From positions 124,001 through 188,000 of the forward strand of contig NZ_FXTD01000006.1 of the NCBI RefSeq assembly GCF_900182635.1: DNA of 64,000 bases, written 5' to 3'. The notes under the pieces are model-generated. The model had not been told where the DNA came from. It did not search any database and was given only the letters and a program-made list of their open reading frames with translations. Below, piece by piece: positions 58,528 to 64,000 of this stretch. The position numbers and the translations under genes are program-made. This DNA is from Halorubrum cibi (GTDB lineage Archaea; Halobacteriota; Halobacteria; Halobacteriales; Haloferacaceae). How positions within the stretch are numbered: the stretch's first letter is position 1; every line of letters begins with the position of its first letter.

Positions 58528-59730
58528 GTGCAGCGAACGACGATTTCCGCGACGCTCGCCTGGCGTCTCCTCGCCGTCGGTCTCCTCGTCGGTGGCCTCC
58601 TCGCCGGCGCGTCCGGTGGCGTCGCGGGCGTCGCGGGGGACCCCTTCGCCCAACAGGAGGAGATCGACCCCGACGACGTCCTGATCACCGTCGACGTCGA
58701 CGCCGACGGCGACGCGGTCTGGACGATCGAGTACCGGGTCCGACTCTCGACGAGCGATGAGGAACGGGCCTTCGAGGAGTTCCGGACGGACCTCGAGGCG
58801 AACTCCGAGGCGTACACCGATCGGTTCCGCGGCCGGATGGAGACGACGGTCAACGAGTCCTCGTCGGCCACGGGCCGAGACATGAGCGTTTCGAACGTGT
58901 CGGTGGCCGCGGAGCGGCGGGAGATCCCCCAGGAGTACGGAGTCGTCACCTACCGGTTCCGCTGGGACGGGTTCGCGACCGTCGAGGACGGACGGATCGC
59001 GGCCGGCGACGCGATCGACGGCATGTTCCTCGACGAGGAGAGCTCGCTCATCGTCTCGTGGCCGGACTCCCACGACTTGGAGTCGGCCTCGCCCGCACCG
59101 GCGGAGACGCGCGACGGGTCGGTCGTCTGGGTCGGACCGGTCGATTTCGCCGGGGACGAGCCGCGGATCTCGATGGCCCCCGACTCCGTCGTGGACTCGA
59201 TCCCGAGCGGACTGCCGGCCCTCGCCGTGGTCGGCCTCCTCGCCGTCCTCGGCGGAGTTGCGGCGTACTTCCGACGCGATCGGGAGTCGTCGTCCTCGCC
59301 GGCGACGGGACCGACGCCGGTCGAATCGGGGACGACCGCCGGCACCGCCGCCGCGGACGACGACCCCGCGACGGAGTCGGTCGCGGCCGACGCCCCCGAC
59401 GAGCCGGACGCTCCCGACGAAGCCGACGACGGCACGACTGACGACGGCGCGATCGATGACGAGGCGGACGTACCGCCGGTCGACGCGGAGCTTCTGAGCA
59501 ACGAAGAGCAGGTGCTCCGGCTCCTCGATCGCGAGGGTGGTCGAATGAAACAGAAGCGGGTCGCCGACGAGCTCGACTGGACTGCCGCTAAGACGAGTCA
59601 GGTTGTGACCGGACTCCGCGACGAGGGTGACCTGGAGGGGTTCCGACTGGGCCGCGAGAACGTTCTCACGCTGCCGGAGGAAGGGGACGGCGGCGACGGC
59701 GACGAGGACGACGGGAACGGTCGGGCGTAG
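58528..59730 (+). CDS. Membrane-anchored protein with C-terminal winged helix (DUF7345/DUF7343-like)
   Basis: 400 residues from GTG 58528; ATG 58489 would add 13. A signal peptide or first helix (LAWRLLAVGLLVGGLLAGAS) leads to an extracytoplasmic beta-rich domain (VLITVDVDADGDAVWTIEYR ... VVTYRFRWDGFATVEDGRIA), one helix (LPALAVVGLLAVLGGVAAYF), an acidic linker, and a cytoplasmic MarR-like winged helix (LLSNEEQVLRLLDREGGRMK, QKRVADELDWTAAKTSQVVT). This is a one-protein transmembrane regulator: it can read outside signals and bind DNA inside. It follows the secreted DUF7096-like protein by 81 bases. Confidence 0.82.
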   Translation: MQRTTISATLAWRLLAVGLLVGGLLAGASGGVAGVAGDPFAQQEEIDPDDVLITVDVDADGDAVWTIEYRVRLSTSDEERAFEEFRTDLEANSEAYTDRFRGRMETTVNESSSATGRDMSVSNVSVAAERREIPQEYGVVTYRFRWDGFATVEDGRIAAGDAIDGMFLDEESSLIVSWPDSHDLESASPAPAETRDGSVVWVGPVDFAGDEPRISMAPDSVVDSIPSGLPALAVVGLLAVLGGVAAYFRRDRESSSSPATGPTPVESGTTAGTAAADDDPATESVAADAPDEPDAPDEADDGTTDDGAIDDEADVPPVDAELLSNEEQVLRLLDREGGRMKQKRVADELDWTAAKTSQVVTGLRDEGDLEGFRLGRENVLTLPEEGDGGDGDEDDGNGRA

Positions 59731-59741
59731 CGACGACGCGA

Positions 59742-61058
59742 TCAGAGGTGTTCGCGCGCTGCCGCCGCCGCCTTCCGCCCGCTCTCCAACGCGCCCTGGA
59801 TCGAGGACCACTCAGTGTACTCGCCCGCGAGGACCACCGGTCCCTCGGGATCGTCCGGATCGGGAAGCGTCGCGTGGACGCCCGGCGGTTGGGCGAACTG
59901 CGCGAAGGGGATCCGATCGACGGCGACGGTCTCGAGGCTCTCGAACCCGCGCTCGGGGTACCACCCGGAGAGCGCCTCTCGGGCGTCCTCGCGGAGGTCG
60001 TCGGCGTCGCGCTCGAGTGCCGCCTCGCCGAGGAACGTCGCCGCGAGAAGCGGGCGATTCCGCGGCGCGTACTCGGTCGCGACCTCCGAGATCGGCACCA
60101 CCGCGTTCGGCGACTCGCCCGCCGCGTTGAGCAGGATCCGCTTGCCGGTCGAAAACGACGAGCGCTCGGGGAGTGAGAACCACGCGGTGACGTTGGGGAC
60201 TCCCGACTCGGGGATCGACCCGACGCCGGTCAGCTTCCGCGCCTCCGGCGGCGTGGTCGCGACGACGACGCACCGCGCGTCGAGGGTCTTCCCGTCCGCG
60301 AGCTCGACGCGCGCGCCGTCCGCCGGGCCGCCCGATCCGAGCCGGAACCGGCCGCCCGAGCCGACGTCGACCGCCTCGACGTCCTCGCCGGTGTGAACCT
60401 CGACGCCGGCGTCCGCGGCGCGCTCGGCCAACTGTTCGGGTATCGCCGCCATTCCCTCGGCGGGGACCGCGATCGACCCGCGGCTCATCGCGCGGAAGGT
60501 GTACTCGAAGACGGTCTCGGCGGTCGAAAGCGATCGGTCGAGCGTGATCCCGCCGTAGAAGGGCTCGACGAAGTTCTCGACGTAGTCGCTCGAGAACCCC
60601 CAGTCGGAGAGGTACTCGCGGATCGTCGCGTCGGAGCCGGAGCCAGCGAAGAACTCGTCTTCCGCGCGCTTCGAGAGGTCGTATCGGAGCGCGAGCGTCC
60701 GGAGCTTATCGGAGAAGGGGACCTCGTGGTTGAGCGCGGACTCGATCACGGCGGTCGGCTCGCGGAGCGGGTCCGAGAGGACGGCCCGCGAGCCCGGTCG
60801 GCAGATCGTCGCACCGGGCGAGAACGTCCGGAGGTCGAGCGCCCCCGTGTCGAGTTCTCGCGCCACGGCCGGGTAGCTCGTGAAAAGCACCTGAAAGCCC
60901 CGGTCGAGCGTGAACCCGTCGACGTCGCGGGAGCGGACCCGGCCGCCGACGCGCGGCCGCCGTTCGAGAAGCGTCACGTCCGCGCCCGCCTCCGCGAGCC
61001 GGGCCGCCGAGACGAGCCCGGCGAGCCCGCCACCGACGACGATGGCGTCTGCGTCCAT
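59742..61058 (-). CDS. FAD-dependent amine oxidase/phytoene desaturase-like protein
   Basis: 438 residues from MDADAIVVGGGLAGLVSAAR, a full Rossmann GxGxxG site, with the GGR motif in RRPRVGGRVRSRDVDGFTLD. GFQVLFTSYPAV and the C-terminal VVLAGEYTEWSSIQGALESG complete the flavin monoamine oxidase/CrtI fold. AVENFVEPFYGGITLDRSLS-like segments match protoporphyrinogen oxidase/UDP-galactopyranose mutase-like relatives. Substrate unknown; no carotenoid genes are nearby. Leaderless with a TATA box at 61082-61088. Confidence 0.87.
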   Translation of the reverse strand: MDADAIVVGGGLAGLVSAARLAEAGADVTLLERRPRVGGRVRSRDVDGFTLDRGFQVLFTSYPAVARELDTGALDLRTFSPGATICRPGSRAVLSDPLREPTAVIESALNHEVPFSDKLRTLALRYDLSKRAEDEFFAGSGSDATIREYLSDWGFSSDYVENFVEPFYGGITLDRSLSTAETVFEYTFRAMSRGSIAVPAEGMAAIPEQLAERAADAGVEVHTGEDVEAVDVGSGGRFRLGSGGPADGARVELADGKTLDARCVVVATTPPEARKLTGVGSIPESGVPNVTAWFSLPERSSFSTGKRILLNAAGESPNAVVPISEVATEYAPRNRPLLAATFLGEAALERDADDLREDAREALSGWYPERGFESLETVAVDRIPFAQFAQPPGVHATLPDPDDPEGPVVLAGEYTEWSSIQGALESGRKAAAAAREHL

Positions 61059-61081
61059 GATCGCCGTATCGGTCCGGCGGG

Positions 61082-61088
61082 TAATAAG
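61082..61088 (-). promoter_or_regulatory. TATA box of the FAD oxidoreductase at 59742
   Basis: Minus-strand CTTATTA, 27 nt before the ATG at 61058. Confidence 0.6.
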
Positions 61089-61169
61089 GGACCACGCTTC
61101 GGCCGAATCGGGCGTTCGCGTCCCTCGATCGACCGCTCGCTCCACCCTCGACGACCTCGAGACTCCGCG

Positions 61170-62360
61170 CTACCAGTCGTACTCCTCGCGGGGGTCGACC
61201 GCGTCGCGCTCGCGGTCGAAGACGTGCTCGCCGTCGACGAAGACGTGTCGCGTTCGACTGTCGTTCTCGTGGAAGACGCCGTCCCAGACCGCCACGTCGG
61301 CGTCGGTGCCGACCGCTATGGTGCCGACGCGGTCGTCGATACCGAGGATCTCGGCGGGGTACCGCGTCACCGCCTCGAGCGCTTCCTCCTCGGGGAAGCC
61401 CTCGCGGACCGCGAGCCCGACGCAGACGTCGAGGTGCTGTTGGGGCAACACGGGCGCGTCGGTCTGGATCGCGACCTTCACGCCGGCTTCGTGGAGGATC
61501 GCCGGCGTCTCGAAGGTGATGTTCCGCAGTTCGTACTTCGCGCCCGAATACAGCGACGGCCCGACAACCGCCGGCACGTCCCGCTTCGCGAACTCCTCCG
61601 CTATCAGGTGCCCCTCGGTCGCGTGCTCGATCGAGATCTCGTCGATCCCGAATTCCGCCGTGATCCGGAAAACGGTCATGATGTCGTCGGCCCGGTGCGC
61701 GTGGACCCGGAGCGGGAGCCCCTCGGTGAGCACGCGCGAGAGGTTCTCCATGCCGAGGTCGCGCTCGAACGGTTCGTCCTCGGCTCGGGCGTGTTCGCGC
61801 CGGTCGACGTAGTCCTCCGCCTCCATCAGCGCCGAGCGCAGCGTGGCCGCCACGCCGGGGCGCGTCGACGGCTGGCGGTTCTGCTCCTCGCCGTGGAAGC
61901 GCTTGGGGTTCTCGCCCATCGCGGCCTTCATCCCGTCCTCGCGGATCAGCATGTCGTCGGCGGTCAGTCCGTGGGTCTTCATCGAGCAGATGATCCCGCC
62001 GATCACGTTCCCGGAGCCCATCCGCGCCGAGACCGAGGTCACGCCGTTCTGGAACGCGTGTTTCAGCTCCTCGTCGCGGGGATGAAACCCGTCGAGCGCG
62101 GTGACGTGCGGGGTGACCGCGGCGGTCCCCTCGTTGTAGTCGCGGTCCTCGGGTTCGCCCCACTCGGCCACCCCGGCGTGGCTGTGGGCGTCGACGAGCC
62201 CCGGCGTGACGTGATGGCCCTCGACGTCGAGGACGGTCGCCTCCTCGGGCGGGTCGACGTCGCCGACGGCGACGATCTCCCCGTGGTCGATGACGACGGT
62301 TCCATCGATCGTTCCTCGCTCCGTTGCCGTGTGGACGGTTCCGCCGACCAGCGCGTACAT
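61170..62360 (-). CDS. Amidohydrolase (imidazolonepropionase-related)
   Basis: 396 residues from MYALVGGTVHTATERGTIDG. The metal-binding HxH is in TPGLVDAHSHAGVAEWG; a further His in LRVHAHRADDIMTVFRI and IEHATEGHLIAEEF; the catalytic Asp in KVAIQTDAPVLPQQHL. The beta-sandwich ends are typical (IAVGTDADVAVWDGVFHEND). It hydrolyses a C-N bond in an unknown cyclic or N-acyl substrate. A TATA box (ATATATAA) 26 nt upstream supports the start over an in-frame ATG at 62489. Confidence 0.88.
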   Translation of the reverse strand: MYALVGGTVHTATERGTIDGTVVIDHGEIVAVGDVDPPEEATVLDVEGHHVTPGLVDAHSHAGVAEWGEPEDRDYNEGTAAVTPHVTALDGFHPRDEELKHAFQNGVTSVSARMGSGNVIGGIICSMKTHGLTADDMLIREDGMKAAMGENPKRFHGEEQNRQPSTRPGVAATLRSALMEAEDYVDRREHARAEDEPFERDLGMENLSRVLTEGLPLRVHAHRADDIMTVFRITAEFGIDEISIEHATEGHLIAEEFAKRDVPAVVGPSLYSGAKYELRNITFETPAILHEAGVKVAIQTDAPVLPQQHLDVCVGLAVREGFPEEEALEAVTRYPAEILGIDDRVGTIAVGTDADVAVWDGVFHENDSRTRHVFVDGEHVFDRERDAVDPREEYDW

Positions 62361-62381
62361 GCGGCCGGCTTCGGCGGCTCG

Positions 62382-62389
62382 ATATATAA
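62382..62389 (-). promoter_or_regulatory. TATA box of the amidohydrolase gene
   Basis: Minus-strand TTATATAT, 26 nt before the ATG at 62360. Confidence 0.65.
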
Positions 62390-62511
62390 ACGGTTCAGGA
62401 CGCCGCTTCTCCACCGCGCCTCGAGGGGGACCGGTTCGCATGCGAACGATGATCTCACACGCGCTCGGCCCTCTCGCATCGCTTTTCACGCCGGACTGCC
62501 CACTCCGGGTA

Positions 62512-63714
62512 ATGAGTTACCGGATCGGTCTCGTCGGTAAGCCCTCGGTGGGTAAATCGACGTTCTTCAACGCGGCGACGATGAACGACGTGCCCGAGGG
62601 AGCCTATCCCTTCACGACGATCGATCCCAGCGTGGGCGAGGCGTACGTCCGCGTGGAGTGTGCGGCCCCGGAGTTCGACGAGACGTGTACCCCGAGCGTC
62701 GGCGTCTGTCGCGATGGCACGCGGTTCGTCCCGATCGAACTCGTCGACGTGGCCGGGCTGGTCCCGGGCGCACACGAGGGGCGCGGGCTCGGCAACCAGT
62801 TCCTGACCGACCTCAACGAGACGGACGCGTTGGTCCACGTCGTCGACTTCTCGGGGACGACGGACATCGAGGGCGAGCGGACCGAGGGACACGACCCCCG
62901 CGAGGACATCGACTTCCTCGAGGAGGAACTCGACGCCTGGTACCTCGACGTGCTCTCGAAGGGTCTCGAGAAGTACGAGACGCGTTATCAGGGCTCCGAG
63001 GCCGCCATCGAGGAGGAACTGGCCGAGCAGATGTCCGCGTTCGGGATCACGAAGGACGAGATGAAGCAGGTCATCCTCGCCGAGGGGCTCGAACTCGAGC
63101 CTGAGACGTGGGACGGTGAGGACCGCGAGGAGCTCGCCCGCGAGATCAGGAAACGCACCAAGCCGATGGTCGTCGCGGCCAACAAGACCGACACGCCGGA
63201 AGCCAGGGAGAACTGGGCCGAGATCACGTCGGACCCCGACTACGACCACCTCTCGTTCGTCCCCGCGAGCGCCCACGCCGAGAAGGCGCTCAAGAACGCG
63301 GACGAGGCGGGCGTCGTCGACTACACCGCCGGCGACGACGACTTCGCGATCGTCGGCGACGTCTCCGACGAGCAGGCGGCGGGCCTCGACGCGATCCGCG
63401 ACCACGTGACCGAGTACGGCGGGACCGGCGTCCAGGCGGCGCTCGAGGCCGCCGTCTTCGACGTGCTCGGCTGTATCGCGGTGTTCCCCGGCTCCGCGAA
63501 CGGGTCGAAAGACGAGAAGGGCGTCTTCCGCGACTGCTTCCTTCTCCCCGAGGGCGCAACGACGGAGGACTTCGCGTACCACATCCACTCCGACATCGGC
63601 GAGGGACTGCTCCACGGCACGGACTGCCGGAGCGGCCGACAGGTCGGCACCGACCACGACCTCTCCCACCGCGACGTGATCGAGTTGATCTCGACCAAAC
63701 AGGCCGCGCCGTAG
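62512..63714 (+). CDS. ychF: YchF/Ola1-type P-loop NTPase
   Basis: 400 residues. G1 is GLVGKPSVGKST at 6-17; ASP-FTT switch region GAYPFTTIDPSVGEAYV; G3 is LVDVAGLVPGAHEGRGLGNQ; NKTD (VVAANKTDTPEARENWAEI) is G4. The C-terminal TGS-like domain appears at LGCIAVFPGSANGSKDEKGV ... LLPEGATTEDFAYHIHSDIG. The family preferentially binds ATP and associates with ribosomes. Archaeal form, about 400 residues, as expected. A TATA-like element sits 28 nt upstream of ATG 62512. Confidence 0.93.
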   Translation: MSYRIGLVGKPSVGKSTFFNAATMNDVPEGAYPFTTIDPSVGEAYVRVECAAPEFDETCTPSVGVCRDGTRFVPIELVDVAGLVPGAHEGRGLGNQFLTDLNETDALVHVVDFSGTTDIEGERTEGHDPREDIDFLEEELDAWYLDVLSKGLEKYETRYQGSEAAIEEELAEQMSAFGITKDEMKQVILAEGLELEPETWDGEDREELAREIRKRTKPMVVAANKTDTPEARENWAEITSDPDYDHLSFVPASAHAEKALKNADEAGVVDYTAGDDDFAIVGDVSDEQAAGLDAIRDHVTEYGGTGVQAALEAAVFDVLGCIAVFPGSANGSKDEKGVFRDCFLLPEGATTEDFAYHIHSDIGEGLLHGTDCRSGRQVGTDHDLSHRDVIELISTKQAAP

Positions 63715-63738
63715 GTCCTCGGACCGCCACGAACCTTC

Positions 63739-64000
63739 TCAGCGACCGTCGACCTCGCCGATCGGGACCGCCCCGTCCGCGAGGTCGGCGATCCCGAGCC
63801 GATCGAGGAGGGAAGCGGTCGGCCGGCCGTTCTCGTCCCACTCACGGACCGCGTAGTAGCGGTCGAGGAGGTCGTCGAACGCGTCGGGATCGAGTTCGTC
63901 CGGGTGACTCGAGGTGCCCTCGTCGCCCTCACCGTCGTTCCCGCGGTCCCCCGCTATCGCCGGCGGCAGCGCGTCGTCCTCGCGGCCGAACCCTTCCCGG
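63739..64000 (-). CDS. C-terminal end of a second aldehyde:ferredoxin oxidoreductase
   Basis: Only the last 86 codons are in the window; the gene runs in from the right. Seen: REGFGREDDALPPAIAG, then an acidic loop, PDAFDDLLDRYYAVREWDEN and GRPTASLLDRLGIADLADG. REGFxRxDDxLP and the YY..RxWDxxGxPT..LxxLG segment are the C-terminal signature of AOR-family tungsten/molybdenum enzymes, better conserved here than in the member at 35375. It is convergent with ychF, 24 bases between stops. Subfamily cannot be set without the rest of the gene. Confidence 0.8.
   Translation of the reverse strand, partial: REGFGREDDALPPAIAGDRGNDGEGDEGTSSHPDELDPDAFDDLLDRYYAVREWDENGRPTASLLDRLGIADLADGAVPIGEVDGR

Noticed and set aside
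1-64000. tRNA, rRNA, transposase or integrase genes
   Set aside because: I looked for conserved T-loop (GGTTCRAATCC-like) sequences, rRNA blocks and DDE/tyrosine-recombinase motifs and found none; a covariance search would be needed to exclude a tRNA fully.

Overview
The window is about 64 kb of GC-rich (roughly 70%) DNA whose proteins are strongly acidic and Asp/Glu-rich. Many genes are leaderless, with an ATG or GTG about 27 nt after a TATA-like box. Archaeal markers include DnaG-type primase, GatD, EgsA (glycerol-1-phosphate dehydrogenase), PibD, archaeal ProRS with a zinc-binding C-terminus, halocyanin and archaeal-type CobY. Together these point to a haloarchaeon (class Halobacteria), probably Halorubrum-like; the genus is a guess. 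It reads as ordinary chromosome: no insertion sequence, integrase, CRISPR array, tRNA or rRNA gene was recognised.

Layout: (1) 0-10.6 kb: the 3' end of an RND/MMPL exporter, an orphan DUF433 antitoxin-like gene, the first copy of a structured intergenic repeat, a frameshifted YqjG-type glutathionyl transferase, an FAD oxidoreductase, a zinc-ribbon/Hsp20 pair, an orphan MarR-like regulator, and a COG1031 radical SAM enzyme coupled to an MBL hydrolase. (2) 10.6-15.7 kb: a minus-strand cobalamin operon, HAD-cbiB-cobS-cobY-cobD-cbiZ, with four-base overlaps at several junctions. (3) 15.8-22.9 kb: a split cytochrome b6/subunit IV-like respiratory operon with halocyanin and four small membrane proteins but no Rieske gene, then the second repeat copy, a DUF7313-like membrane protein and a degenerate NAD-kinase paralogue. 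(4) 23-37.9 kb: M28 peptidase, DUF420, egsA, LysE, a DtxR-type regulator, a second cobalamin pair (cobA-cbiP), an aldo-keto reductase, GNAT/Usp, a DUF5806/histidine kinase pair, and an aldehyde:ferredoxin oxidoreductase. (5) 38-52.5 kb: M20 hydrolase, class III aminotransferase, DUF6498-like and DUF1089 proteins, a 2-hydroxyacid dehydrogenase, MscS, an acetyltransferase, a DUF3311/SSS symporter pair, dnaG, pibD, gatD and Nudix. (6) 52.6-64 kb: a lipoprotein with an ABC exporter, proS, a secreted coiled-coil protein beside a membrane-anchored winged-helix protein, an FAD amine-oxidase-like protein, an amidohydrolase, ychF and the 3' end of a second AOR gene.

The most interesting signal is non-coding. 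Two intergenic elements (about 2568-2873 and 21024-21423), both in gaps between convergent genes and in the same orientation, share conserved blocks and the same predicted fold. A 20-21 nt arm pair (CAAAG-CCC-helix / helix-CCC-CTTTG) encloses about 70 nt. The 12-13 bp inner helix differs in sequence at most positions yet stays paired through many compensatory changes, and two downstream hairpins also covary. The second copy carries, in addition, a regular array of four perfect stem-loops. This looks like an undescribed dispersed structured element, perhaps an RNA read from the plus strand. Homology calls rest on recognition of motifs and family features; no database search was run.
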